64,000 bases of DNA from Anaerolineae bacterium (GCA_018432315.1 JAHDLB010000010.1:124001-188000); one strand, 5' to 3'; shown: positions 25,844-34,639, numbered from the stretch's first letter. Made by a program: numbers and translations. The notes: generated from the sequence alone by a model not told the origin.

Positions 25844-27291
25844 TGGCAGAGCGCCTGATCATCCAAAACGGGCAGGTGGTGACCCCGGCGGCGGTGCTGG
25901 CTGCCGACGTGCTGGTCGAGGATGGGCGGATCGCCGGGGTGGTGGCGCCGGGCGCGGTGGCGTGGGCAGGCGCCCGCGCGATCGATGCCGGTGGGTGCCT
26001 GGTTTTCCCCGGCGTGGTCGATCCGCACACGCACATCCAGCTCGACACCGGCATTTACCAGACGGTCGATAACTGGGAGATCGGGACGCGAACGGCGGCC
26101 TTCGGCGGCGTGACGACCGTGGTCGACTTCGCGACGCAGTTTCCCGGCATGACGTTTCCCCAGGCGCTGGAGGCGCGCCTCGTAGAATGCCAGCCGGCGC
26201 TGATCGATTATGGCTTGCACATGATGGTCACCGATCTGCCGCGCGATCCGGACGAGGCGCGGCGCTGGCTGGAAGAACTGCGCGACCTGGGCGTGCCCAG
26301 CATCAAGCTGTATACGACCTACCGGCCCAACTACTACGCCGACGACGCGACGCTGCTGCACACGTTCCGCGCCATGCCGGGCGACATGCTGGCGATGCTC
26401 CACTGCGAGAATGACGCGATGGTGACCGACGCGACCGGGCGGCTGGTCGCAGCCGGCCAGACGAGCTGGGCCTATCACGGGCAGGGGCGCCCGCCGGAAG
26501 CCGAAGTCGAGTCGATCCGGCGCGTGATGCACCTGGCGAAAGTGGCCGGGGCGGCGGTCTACATCGTGCACAACTCGACCGCCCAATCGGTCCGGCAGGT
26601 TGCCAAGGCACAGCAGGCGAACGATGGCCCGCCGGTGTTCTGCGAGACGTGCCCGCAGTACTTCTGGCTGGACGACAGCCGCTACACGGCGCCCAACGCC
26701 GAGCATTTCATCCTCCAGCCGCCGCTGCGCCCGCCTGCGTGGCAGGTCGATCTGCTCGACGTGTGGACGACGATCAGCGCGGTGTCGACCGATCACTGTG
26801 ATTACTCGCTGGCGCAGAAGCAGGAACACCGCGATTTCACCAAGACGCCCGGCGGCCTGCCGGGGCTGGAGACGCTGTTCCAGTTGACCTACACGGCGGG
26901 CGTGCACCGGGCCGTCGAGCGGCAGGCCGCGGGCGAGCCGGTGGCGCCGATCCCGTTGACGGAGCTGGCGCGGCTGCTCGCCACCGATCCGGCGCGAATC
27001 TTCGGACTGTTCCCGCAAAAGGGCGCGATCCTGCCGGGCGGTGACGCCGACCTGCTGATTTACGACCCCGCGCCCGAGGTCACCATCCGGGCGGCGGACC
27101 AGCATACTATCGGCGGCTACTGCCCGTATGACGGTATGACGGTCCAGGGCCGGGTGCGGACGGTGATCAGCCGGGGCGACGTGCTGGTCGAGGACGGCAC
27201 GCTGCACGGCGCGCCGGGGCGGGGGCAGTTTGTGCGCGGCAAACCGGTCGATTGGGCGCGCGTGACGCGAAAAAAGACAGTGACAGTTTGA
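25843..27291 (+). CDS. hyuA: Hydantoinase/dihydropyrimidinase-type amidohydrolase (HyuA/YgeZ-like)
   Basis: The 482-residue cyclic amidohydrolase opens hydantoin- or dihydropyrimidine-like rings. The metal ligands are visible: DPHTH (H62, H64), the carboxylated Lys of SIKLYTTY (K155), LHCEND (H187), YIVHNST and the Asp of STDHCDYS. The length and the C-terminal GRVRTVISRGDVLVEDG are normal for the family. Its ATG overlaps the deaminase stop by one base. In the E. coli purine locus the homologous gene sits beside ygeW and yqeA, as here, so a ring-opened purine or allantoin-like intermediate is a likely substrate; the exact one is unknown. Confidence 0.87.
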   Translation: MAERLIIQNGQVVTPAAVLAADVLVEDGRIAGVVAPGAVAWAGARAIDAGGCLVFPGVVDPHTHIQLDTGIYQTVDNWEIGTRTAAFGGVTTVVDFATQFPGMTFPQALEARLVECQPALIDYGLHMMVTDLPRDPDEARRWLEELRDLGVPSIKLYTTYRPNYYADDATLLHTFRAMPGDMLAMLHCENDAMVTDATGRLVAAGQTSWAYHGQGRPPEAEVESIRRVMHLAKVAGAAVYIVHNSTAQSVRQVAKAQQANDGPPVFCETCPQYFWLDDSRYTAPNAEHFILQPPLRPPAWQVDLLDVWTTISAVSTDHCDYSLAQKQEHRDFTKTPGGLPGLETLFQLTYTAGVHRAVERQAAGEPVAPIPLTELARLLATDPARIFGLFPQKGAILPGGDADLLIYDPAPEVTIRAADQHTIGGYCPYDGMTVQGRVRTVISRGDVLVEDGTLHGAPGRGQFVRGKPVDWARVTRKKTVTV

Positions 27292-27308
27292 AAAACCCGT
27301 GGTATGCT
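27280..27308 (+). promoter_or_regulatory. Possible promoter of the carbamoyltransferase genes
   Basis: GTGACA at 27280-27285, a 17-base spacer and TATGCT at 27303-27308. The -35 box overlaps the end of the hydantoinase gene; the next start codon is at 27401. Confidence 0.35.
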
Positions 27309-27400
27309 GTCTTGATCATTGCCAATGTGGCATAATTGAGCGGATGAGGGCTTCCGAACCGGGAGCCCAGGACTATTGAACCAAACAGGAGTTTCGAAAG

Positions 27401-28354
27401 ATGCGTAGTTTTCTCGGTCGTGACATTCTATCGCTAAAGGATTTTGACCGTCACGAGTACTTCCGGGTATTCGAGGTGGCCGACATGCTTGAGCCGTATG
27501 CGCGGGACCGGCGCAATGGCGATTTGCTCAAGCACAAAACGCTGGTGACGGCCTTCTACCAGCCCAGCACGCGCACGCGTTTGGCGACGGAAGCCGCCAT
27601 GCACCGCCTGGGCGGGCACGTGACGGGCTTTTCGGATGCCAAGATGACCCGCGCGGGCGACTTCTACCAGGAAGGCATCCAGGACACGGTCAAGATGCTG
27701 GAGTACTACGGCGACGTGATCGCCATGCGCCACTTCCAGCAGGGCGCGCCGGCGGAAGCCGCGCAGCACGCCAGCGTCCCGGTGATCAACTGCGGCGATG
27801 GCTGGGGCGAGCACCCGACCCAGGTGCTGACCGATCTGCTGACCATCAACCGGATGCGCGGCACGCTCGACGGCCTGAAGTGGATCCTGATTGGCGACAT
27901 GCGCATGCGCACCATGCACAGCATCAGCTACGCGCTGAGCAAGTTCGACTCCAAGGCGTACGTGATCTCGCCCGACGAGATGTACTTCCTGCCGGAATTC
28001 GAGACCGAGGTCCGCGATATGGGCTTCCAGTTCGAGCGCAAGGAACACATCGAACAGGTGATCGCCGAAGCGGACGTGATCTACATGGAGCCGGTCGTGC
28101 AGCCCGATTACACCAAGGCCCGCGAAGAAGCCACCGCCGACAAAGGCCGCACCCCCGCCAACTACCAGGTCACCAAGAAACTGCTGTTCGAGAAAGCCAA
28201 GCCTAATGCGATCGTCCTGCACTCACTGCCCCGCCAGGACGAGCTGACCACCGACGTCGACAATACCCGCTTCCAGCGGTACTGGGTCGAAGCCTACAAC
28301 GGCGTGCTCACGCGCATGGCGCTGCTGGCCCTGATTCTCGGCGCGGTGGAGTAA
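27401..28354 (+). CDS. Aspartate carbamoyltransferase-like enzyme, atypical 80s loop
   Basis: The 317-residue protein has the carbamoyl-phosphate motif PSTRTR (S56-R60), MRHFQQGAP in place of MRHPQEGA, GDGWGEHPTQVLTDLL in place of the HPTQ motif, and HSLPRQDEL matching HPLPR of aspartate carbamoyltransferases. The region equivalent to the ATCase 80s loop reads DAKMTRAGDFYQEG and lacks the conserved Lys of the KGET motif, so the acceptor may not be aspartate (alignment by eye). It lies between hydantoinase and a second carbamoyltransferase; no other pyrimidine synthesis gene is nearby. A role in carbamoyl transfer during purine breakdown is inferred; a true PyrB is the alternative. Confidence 0.75.
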   Translation: MRSFLGRDILSLKDFDRHEYFRVFEVADMLEPYARDRRNGDLLKHKTLVTAFYQPSTRTRLATEAAMHRLGGHVTGFSDAKMTRAGDFYQEGIQDTVKMLEYYGDVIAMRHFQQGAPAEAAQHASVPVINCGDGWGEHPTQVLTDLLTINRMRGTLDGLKWILIGDMRMRTMHSISYALSKFDSKAYVISPDEMYFLPEFETEVRDMGFQFERKEHIEQVIAEADVIYMEPVVQPDYTKAREEATADKGRTPANYQVTKKLLFEKAKPNAIVLHSLPRQDELTTDVDNTRFQRYWVEAYNGVLTRMALLALILGAVE

Positions 28355-28384
28355 GCCTCGATCGCATAGCGACTCGTCGATCAA

Positions 28385-28422
28385 CAGGGCCAGCCATGGG
28401 CACATCGCCGTAGCTGGCCCTG
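28385..28422. other. Strong hairpin between the two carbamoyltransferase genes
   Basis: CAGGGCCAGC (28385-28394) and GCTGGCCCTG (28413-28422) form a perfect 10-bp stem with an 18-base loop. No T-run follows directly; a T-rich patch lies 13 bases further. It may be a terminator, an RNA-stability element or a leader structure. Confidence 0.45.
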
Positions 28423-28466
28423 AATGCCAACAGGTTTATTTTTTGCAGCAGCAAAGGAATTGACAC

Positions 28467-29447
28467 ATGCAGACACATCTAGTAGGCCGTGACATGATCA
28501 CGCCCGACGAGTGGACCGACGACGAACTGAACACCGTGTTCGACGTCGCCTTCGACCTCAAGCGCAAGCGCGCGCTGGGCGAGCCGCACGCGCTGCTGCG
28601 CGACAAGGTGCTGGCGATGCTGTTCTTCTTCTCCAGCACGCGCACGCGGGTCAGCTTCGAGGCCGGGATGGCCCAGCTTGGCGGGCACGCCCAGTTCATC
28701 GAGAGCAAGACAACCCAGATCGCGCATGGCGACACGGCCAAAGAGATCGGCGAGATCATTGGCCGGTACTGCGACGGCATCGCGATTCGCCAGGTGGATT
28801 GGGGCGTGGGCAACCAGTACATCCGCGACGTGGCAGCCGCCAGCCGGGTGCCGGTCCTCAACATGCAGTGCGACTGGTACCACCCGTTCCAGGCGCTGGC
28901 CGACATGCTGACCATCTTCGAGCGGTTTGGGCGCGATCCGCGCGGCAAGACGCTGAATATGTCGTGGGCGTACGCGTCGAGCTACCAGAAGCCGCTGTCC
29001 GTGCCGCAGAGCCTGATCACGCTGGCGACGCGCTTCGGGATGAACGTGCGCCTGACTCGCCCGCCGGAATTCAAGCTGATGCCGGAGATCGAAGATCTGG
29101 CCCGCGAGAACGCACGCAAGGCGGGCGGCAGCTTCGAGGTGCTGGACGACTTCGACGCGGGCTTCACCGGCGCGGACGTCGTGTATCCCAAGAGCTGGGG
29201 CGCCACCCTGACGACGACCGACATGGAAGAGTCGAAGCAGATCGCCGGCAAATACTCGGACTGGATCGCGGATTCCAGGCGCATGGCCCTGGCGAACGAG
29301 AATGCCATCTACATGCACTGCCTGCCGGCGGATCGCAACATCGAGGTGACCGACGAGGTGATCGACGGGCCGCAGAGCGCCGTGTACGACGAGGCCGAGA
29401 ACCGTTTGCACGTTCAGAAAGCGGTGATGGCCCTGACGATGCGCTAG
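28467..29447 (+). CDS. ygeW: YgeW-family (knotted) carbamoyltransferase
   Basis: The 326-residue protein carries SSTRTR (S57-R61), TTQIAHGDTAKE, NMQCDWYHPFQALADM, MSWAYASSYQKPLSVPQ, DVVYPKSWGATL and the carbamoyltransferase motif MHCLPADR. The SWAYASSYQKPLSVPQ and DVVYPKSW blocks are characteristic of YgeW, a catabolic carbamoyltransferase of the purine locus, and differ from ornithine carbamoyltransferase, although the C-terminus (TDEVIDGPQSAVYDEAENRL) resembles OTC. It is shorter than E. coli YgeW (about 396). The expected direction is carbamoyl-phosphate release for ATP synthesis by the carbamate kinase encoded next. Confidence 0.85.
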   Translation: MQTHLVGRDMITPDEWTDDELNTVFDVAFDLKRKRALGEPHALLRDKVLAMLFFFSSTRTRVSFEAGMAQLGGHAQFIESKTTQIAHGDTAKEIGEIIGRYCDGIAIRQVDWGVGNQYIRDVAAASRVPVLNMQCDWYHPFQALADMLTIFERFGRDPRGKTLNMSWAYASSYQKPLSVPQSLITLATRFGMNVRLTRPPEFKLMPEIEDLARENARKAGGSFEVLDDFDAGFTGADVVYPKSWGATLTTTDMEESKQIAGKYSDWIADSRRMALANENAIYMHCLPADRNIEVTDEVIDGPQSAVYDEAENRLHVQKAVMALTMR

Positions 29448-29488
29448 GCTCGACGCGCCTTTGTGCGCGAGAGTCTGCCGAGGTTTAC

Positions 29489-29525
29489 AAGCCGATCAAC
29501 CACGTGGTGTGGGGTGGTCGGCTTT
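29489..29525 (+). terminator. Terminator-like hairpin before the carbamate kinase gene
   Basis: AAGCCGATCAACC at 29489-29501 pairs imperfectly with GGTGGTCGGCTT (ending 29524), followed by TCGTAT. The stem is about 9-10 bp with a short U-tract, lying between the YgeW-like and carbamate kinase genes. Confidence 0.45.
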
Positions 29526-29579
29526 CGTATCGAAAAGTGTTCTATCCAACAAAAAAATGCATGATAAGGGGAATATACC

Positions 29580-30554
29580 ATGCCACCAGCCAGAACAGCC
29601 GTGATTGCGATCGGGGGAAATTCGCTCATCCTGGACAAGAACAAGCCCCAGGTCGAGCATCAATGGGAAGCCGTGTACGAGACGGCAAAGCATATCGTCG
29701 ACATGATCCGTGAAGGATGGCGCGTCGTCGTCACGCACGGGAACGGCCCGCAGGTCGGGTTCATCCTGCGTCGTAACGAGCTGGCGTACCCGTACGTCCA
29801 CACGACGCCGATGGACATCATTGGCGCGGACACGCAAGGCAGCATCGGGTACATGCTCCAGCAGGCTATGACCAACGAGCTGCGGCGCGTTGGCATCCGG
29901 CGGAACGTGGCGACTGTGGTCACGCAGACGCTGGTCGATCGCAACGATGAGGCCTTCAAGAACCCTAACAAACCGATCGGCGGGTTCATGTCGAAAGAAG
30001 AAGCAGAGCCGTTTGAAAAAGACGGGTGGACCGTCGTCGAGGATGCCGGGCGCGGATATCGCCGCGTGGTGGCGTCGCCCATCCCGGTCGAGATCGTCGA
30101 GCTGGACGCGATCAACACTCTGGTCCAGAACGACGTGATCGTGATCTGCGTGGGCGGCGGCGGAATCCCGGTCACGCGTGATGAGAACGGCAACCTGCAC
30201 GGCGTGAATGCCGTGATCGACAAAGACCGGGGCACCAGCCTGCTGGCGAACGGGCTTCAGGCCGACCTGTTCGTGATCTCGACCGCGGTCGAGAAAGTCG
30301 CGATCAACTTTGGCAAGCCGGACGAGAAATGGCTGGACCGCATGACGCTGGCCGAAGCCAAGCAGTACATGGCCGAAGGGCACTTCGCGCCCGGCAGCAT
30401 GTACCCGAAGATCGAAGCCGTAGTGAGCTATCTTGAGAAGGGCGGCCCGAAAGCGCTCATCACCAACCCCGAGAACCTCGCGCGGGCGCTGCGCGGCGAG
30501 ACGGGAACCGTGATCTGCCCGGCTGACGAGTCAGGGAACTCGCCATGCTGGTAA
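29580..30554 (+). CDS. arcC: Carbamate kinase (ArcC/YqeA)
   Basis: The 324-residue enzyme makes ATP from carbamoyl phosphate and ADP. Seen motifs are IAIGGNSLI, VVVTHGNGPQVGFILRRNEL, GYMLQQAM, VIVICVGGGGIPV, the DKDRGTSLLA segment and AEGHFAPGSMYPKIEA, all standard for carbamate kinases, and the length is usual. ATG follows AAGGGGAATATACC. It is placed directly after two carbamoyltransferases, as yqeA is in E. coli. Its end overlaps the next gene by 10 bases. Confidence 0.93.
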   Translation: MPPARTAVIAIGGNSLILDKNKPQVEHQWEAVYETAKHIVDMIREGWRVVVTHGNGPQVGFILRRNELAYPYVHTTPMDIIGADTQGSIGYMLQQAMTNELRRVGIRRNVATVVTQTLVDRNDEAFKNPNKPIGGFMSKEEAEPFEKDGWTVVEDAGRGYRRVVASPIPVEIVELDAINTLVQNDVIVICVGGGGIPVTRDENGNLHGVNAVIDKDRGTSLLANGLQADLFVISTAVEKVAINFGKPDEKWLDRMTLAEAKQYMAEGHFAPGSMYPKIEAVVSYLEKGGPKALITNPENLARALRGETGTVICPADESGNSPCW

Positions 30555-31804
30555 GCGAACTGCGCTGCGTAATCTGCGGTCGCTCGTACAGCCCGGACGA
30601 CGTCGAATACACCTGCCCGCACTGCGGGCAGGCCGGCACGCTGGACGTCCTGTACGACTATGACGCGCTGCGGCAGCACGTCACGCCGGACGACGTCGCG
30701 CGCAGCGGCGACCTGTCGATGTGGCGCTATCGCCCGTTGATGCCGCTGGCCGAGGGGGCCGCCGTGCCGCCGCTGCTGGTGGGCAACACGCCGATCTACG
30801 AGGCGCCGCGCCTGGCGGCGGACCTGGGGCTGTCGCAGGTGTGGGTCAAGGACGATGGCCGGAACCCGACCGGCTCGCTCAAAGACCGGGCCAGCGCCCT
30901 GATCGTGGCGCGCGCGATGGCCGAAGGGATCGAAGTGGTCACGACGGCGAGCACCGGCAACGCTGCCGCTGCCCTGGCAGGATTGGCCGCGAGTGTGGGG
31001 CTGCCATCGGTGATCTTCGTGCCGGCGGCAGCGCCCGAAGCCAAGATCGCCCAATTGCTGATCTATGGCGCGACGGTGATGCTCGTGCAGGGCAACTACG
31101 ATAACGCGTTCGATCTGGCGGTGGCCGCGTCCGAGCGCTATGGCTGGTACAACCGCAACACCGGCATGAATCCCTACACGCTGGAAGGCAAGAAGACGGT
31201 CGCGTTCGAGGTGGCCGAGCAGTTCGGCTGGGACGTGCCGGACGTGCTGGTGGTGAGCGTGGGTGATGGGAACATCATCAGCGGCGTGTATAAGGGATTC
31301 ACGGACCTACTCGAGCTGGGGTGGATCGACCGCATCCCGCGGCTGATCGGCGTCCAGTCCACGGGCAGCGCCGCGTGTTACCAGGCCTGGAAGGCGGGCG
31401 CCGATCCGGCCACGATGGCGCCGATCAACGCGCAGACGGTCGCTGACAGCATCGCGGCAGACCTGCCGCGCGACCGCGTGAAAGCGGTGCGCGCCGTCAA
31501 GGAGAGCGGCGGGGCATTCGTCGCCGTTCCGGACGAGGCGATCCTGGACGGGATTCCCGCGCTGGCGCGATTGTCCGGCGTGTTTGCCGAGCCGGCGGGC
31601 GCCGCGGTGTATGCCGGGGCGCGCGCAGCTATCGACGAAGGCGCCATCCAGGCGGACGATCGGGTCGTGCTACTGGTGACCGGCAACGGGCTGAAAGACA
31701 TCAAGAGCGCGATGCGTGTGGCGGGCGCCGGGCATCCGGTGGCGCCGGACATCGACGAGGTGGAACGGCTGCGCAGCACGCTGCAGCTTCCGACCTTCAA
31801 GTAG
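30545..31804 (+). CDS. Threonine synthase-like PLP enzyme with zinc ribbon
   Basis: The 419-residue fold-type-II PLP enzyme has an N-terminal four-Cys ribbon (C8, C11, C24, C27), PTGSLKDRAS with the PLP Lys (K113), the STGNAAAALAG phosphate-contact region and GVFAEPAGAAVYAG. This is the architecture of threonine synthase (ThrC). It overlaps the carbamate kinase gene by 10 bases, so it belongs to that operon rather than to a threonine operon. YgeX of the E. coli purine locus is also a fold-type-II lyase, so this protein may be a catabolic beta/gamma-elimination enzyme in the same slot. Genuine ThrC remains possible. Confidence 0.78.
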   Translation: MLVSELRCVICGRSYSPDDVEYTCPHCGQAGTLDVLYDYDALRQHVTPDDVARSGDLSMWRYRPLMPLAEGAAVPPLLVGNTPIYEAPRLAADLGLSQVWVKDDGRNPTGSLKDRASALIVARAMAEGIEVVTTASTGNAAAALAGLAASVGLPSVIFVPAAAPEAKIAQLLIYGATVMLVQGNYDNAFDLAVAASERYGWYNRNTGMNPYTLEGKKTVAFEVAEQFGWDVPDVLVVSVGDGNIISGVYKGFTDLLELGWIDRIPRLIGVQSTGSAACYQAWKAGADPATMAPINAQTVADSIAADLPRDRVKAVRAVKESGGAFVAVPDEAILDGIPALARLSGVFAEPAGAAVYAGARAAIDEGAIQADDRVVLLVTGNGLKDIKSAMRVAGAGHPVAPDIDEVERLRSTLQLPTFK

Positions 31805-31874
31805 GGTCGCGCCGGTCGCGTCCCGGCCTTCAATTGGATACAATTGGTGCAGCATAGCGCTGCCAGGGAGTTTC

Positions 31875-32885
31875 ATGTCTGCCAAGCCAACCCTATCCGT
31901 CATCGCGCCAGTCTACAACGAAGCGGGGAACATCAACGAGCTTCACCGCCGCGTGTCCGAAGTGCTGGACACCACCGGCGAGCCGTGGGAGTTCATCCTC
32001 GTCAATGATGGCAGCTACGATGGATCGGCGGAGGAAATGCGTGCCTTGCAGGCGGGCGATCCCCGCGTGCGCGTGATCAACTTCGCGCGCAACTTCGGCC
32101 ACCAGAACGCGGTCACAGCGGGGACGGACTACGCGCACGGTGACGCTGTCGTGATCATCGACGCCGATCTGCAGGACCCGCCGGAAGTGATTCTCCAACT
32201 GCTCGACAAGTGGCGCGAGGGGTATCACGTGGTGTACGCGGTGCGGTCGGAGCGCAAGGGTGAGTCGTGGTTCAAGAAATTCACGGCCAAGCTCTTTTAC
32301 CGCCTGATTTATCGAATCGCCGAGATCGACATCCCGGTTGATACCGGCGATTTTCGGCTCATGGACCGGCGCGTCGTGGATGCGCTCAAGTCCATGCCCG
32401 AGCACAACCGGTTTATCCGGGGCATGACGAGCTGGGTGGGCTTCAGGCAGACGGGCGTGTACTACGTGCGCCAGGAACGGCACGTCGGCGAGACGAAATA
32501 CCCGCTGCGCAAGATGCTGCGCTTTGCGCTGGACGCGATCACCGGCTTTTCGTACTTCCCGCTGCAAATCACCATCTATGTCAGCCTAGTGCTGGCGCTG
32601 CTGGCTGTGCTGGCGGTCCCGGTCGTGGCCTTCTTGCGGTTGTCCGGCAGCACCCTGCAGTTCGAGGGCCAGGCGACGACGTTGGTGGTGGTGCTGTTGA
32701 TGAGCTCGTTCCAGTTGTTTTTCTTCTTCATCATGGGGCAGTACGTCGCGCGCATCTATGATGAAGTGCGCCAACGACCTTTGTATATCGTGTCCGAGGT
32801 ATGGGAAGACTCACCGGAGCAAAGCCCGGCGGTCGCCGCTGAAACCGGCGCGACCGAGTCCGATCATGCCTCGGCGGCATCCTAG
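31875..32885 (+). CDS. GT2 family glycosyltransferase (polyprenyl-phosphate type)
   Basis: The 336-residue protein has a GT2 catalytic domain (LSVIAPVYNEAGNI, LVNDGSYDGS, the DADLQDPPEV metal and acceptor motif, VGETKYPLRKM) and two C-terminal membrane helices (about 235-265 and 275-300). This matches DPM1/GtrB/ArnC-type transferases that place a sugar on a polyprenyl phosphate. ATG 31875 follows CAGGGAG. It has no clear link to purine breakdown and interrupts that gene set. Confidence 0.9.
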   Translation: MSAKPTLSVIAPVYNEAGNINELHRRVSEVLDTTGEPWEFILVNDGSYDGSAEEMRALQAGDPRVRVINFARNFGHQNAVTAGTDYAHGDAVVIIDADLQDPPEVILQLLDKWREGYHVVYAVRSERKGESWFKKFTAKLFYRLIYRIAEIDIPVDTGDFRLMDRRVVDALKSMPEHNRFIRGMTSWVGFRQTGVYYVRQERHVGETKYPLRKMLRFALDAITGFSYFPLQITIYVSLVLALLAVLAVPVVAFLRLSGSTLQFEGQATTLVVVLLMSSFQLFFFFIMGQYVARIYDEVRQRPLYIVSEVWEDSPEQSPAVAAETGATESDHASAAS

Positions 32886-32917
32886 AGGTTGAGCGAACAC
32901 GTAGGAGGACGAGAGCC

Positions 32918-33166
32918 GTGGCGGATAACCCTCAACCGGACGGATCAACGGACATCGAGCGGGTCCAGGCGTATCAAAAACTGGTGCTCGAGTACGAGGC
33001 GCTGGACGAAGAAATCGATGGGCTGCTGGCGCGCCACCATGGCGCGACCGAAACCATGTCGGATGACGATTACGAACGGTACCGCGATCTCGCCTATCGA
33101 CGGGACCAGGTTTACAACCGGCTCAAGGTCCTCGAACGGCAGATTTTTCAGGATGATGAGAGTTAG
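32918..33166 (+). CDS. Small helical protein of unknown function
   Basis: The 82-residue product starts at GTG with AGGAGG upstream. It is acidic, and most of its length (about 12-78) looks like a coiled-coil or helical hairpin (YQKLVLEYEALDEEIDGLLA, then YRDLAYRRDQVYNRLKVLER). I do not recognise a family. Confidence 0.6.
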   Translation: MADNPQPDGSTDIERVQAYQKLVLEYEALDEEIDGLLARHHGATETMSDDDYERYRDLAYRRDQVYNRLKVLERQIFQDDES

Positions 33167-33218
33167 TCACTCGTAACACTAAATATCTACATCTACCATA
33201 CACAGAGGAGTTTTCACG

Positions 33219-34622
33219 TTGTCAGAACGAAAGCTGATCACCGGCCCGACGTTTGAAGAAATGCTGCACCCGCACCTGATCGATCCCGAAACGCGGGCGC
33301 GGGCGCACGAGGCACGCACGAAAGACCCGCTCGCGTCGATCAACCTGTTCAACATTTCGTGGCGCGATATCGATAACAAAATCCAGTACGCCGTACTGCC
33401 GCCGGAGTTGACCGGCGTCGAGACGCCGATCGCGGTGCTGACCAGCATCCACTTCCCGACGCGCAGCCACAAAGTCGGCGCGACCTATTCCGTGCTGCTC
33501 GAAAAAGAGCTGTTCGGCGACGTGGATCCCTGGAAGCACACGCTGCTGTGGCCCTCGACGGGCAATTACGGCATCGGCGGCGCGTACGTGGCCGGGCGCA
33601 TGGGCTGCAAGAGCATCGTCATCCTGCCCGAAGAAATGAGCCAGGAACGCTTCGATATCATCGAAGAATACGGCGCGCAGGCCATCAAGACGCCCGGCTG
33701 CGAGAGCAATGTCAAGGAGATCTACGACAAGGCCAAAGAGCTGATGGCCGCCGATCCGGACGTGCGGAACCTGAACCAGTTCGAGGTGATGGGGAACTAC
33801 CGGTTCCACTACTACGTGACCGGCAACACGATCATCGACCTGGCGAAAGAGCTGGCCGAGCAGGGTATCGGCGCTGGCAAGGCGTCGGCGTACGTGTCGG
33901 CGATGGGCAGCGCGGGCACGATTGCCGCCGGCGACCGCCTGAAGCAGGAATGGCACGATCACAAGATCGTCGGCCTGGAACCGATCCAGTGCCCCACGCT
34001 GGCGCTCAACGGCTACGGAGGGCACGACATCCAGGGTATCGGCGACAAGCACGTGACCTGGATCCACAACGTCTACAATATGGACGCGATCATGCTGATC
34101 GATGACATCGAGTCCAAGCTGGGCCTCCAGCTCTTCGCCGACGAGGGCGGCAAGAAGGCGCTCGTCGACAAGATCGGCATGGATCCCGGGCTGGTGGACT
34201 ACCTCTCGACGCGCGTGGGCATCAGCAGCATCTGCAACATCTTCGGCGCGATCAAGACGGCCAAGTACTACAACATGGGCAAGGATGACCTGGTCGTGAC
34301 GGTCGCCACCGATGGTCTGGACCGCTACGGCAGCGTCATGAACGACATGCGCCGCGATTACGGCGTGGTGGACGAGGTCGAGGCCGTGGCCCGCGTGCGC
34401 AGCCTGTTCCACGCTCGCACGACCGACCACATCTGGGAAGGCAACGCCGACAACCGGGCGCGCTGGCACAACCTCAAGTATTACACCTGGGTCGAGCAGC
34501 AGGGCAAAACCGTCCAGGAACTGGATGCTCAGAAGGATCCCAAGTGGTGGGAAAGCGAGCAGCAGCGCGTCTTCGAGATCGACGAGAAGCTCAAGGAGTA
34601 CCGGGCTACGCAGAAGGCGTAA
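33219..34622 (+). CDS. Fold-type-II PLP-dependent lyase/synthase family protein
   Basis: The 467-residue protein has TRSHKVGATY with the probable PLP Lys (K85), WPSTGNYGIGGAYVAGRMGC as the substrate/phosphate loop, YVSAMGSAGTIAAGD as the PLP-phosphate glycine loop, and LVVTVATDGLDRYGSV near the C-terminus. It belongs to the cysteine-synthase-like group, but the specific reaction is unassigned. TTG at 33219 is preceded by AGAGGAG and the product starts MSERKLITG. With the ThrC-like gene it gives two PLP lyases within the catabolic island, where E. coli has YgeX. A deaminating or eliminating reaction on a purine-derived amino acid is a hypothesis. Confidence 0.72.
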   Translation: MSERKLITGPTFEEMLHPHLIDPETRARAHEARTKDPLASINLFNISWRDIDNKIQYAVLPPELTGVETPIAVLTSIHFPTRSHKVGATYSVLLEKELFGDVDPWKHTLLWPSTGNYGIGGAYVAGRMGCKSIVILPEEMSQERFDIIEEYGAQAIKTPGCESNVKEIYDKAKELMAADPDVRNLNQFEVMGNYRFHYYVTGNTIIDLAKELAEQGIGAGKASAYVSAMGSAGTIAAGDRLKQEWHDHKIVGLEPIQCPTLALNGYGGHDIQGIGDKHVTWIHNVYNMDAIMLIDDIESKLGLQLFADEGGKKALVDKIGMDPGLVDYLSTRVGISSICNIFGAIKTAKYYNMGKDDLVVTVATDGLDRYGSVMNDMRRDYGVVDEVEAVARVRSLFHARTTDHIWEGNADNRARWHNLKYYTWVEQQGKTVQELDAQKDPKWWESEQQRVFEIDEKLKEYRATQKA

Positions 34623-34639
34623 GGCGATAGGAATCGGGC

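Noticed and set aside
28467-29447. Ornithine carbamoyltransferase of arginine synthesis
   Set aside because: The C-terminus resembles OTC, but the SWAYASSYQKPLSVPQ and DVVYPKSW blocks and the gene context fit YgeW.
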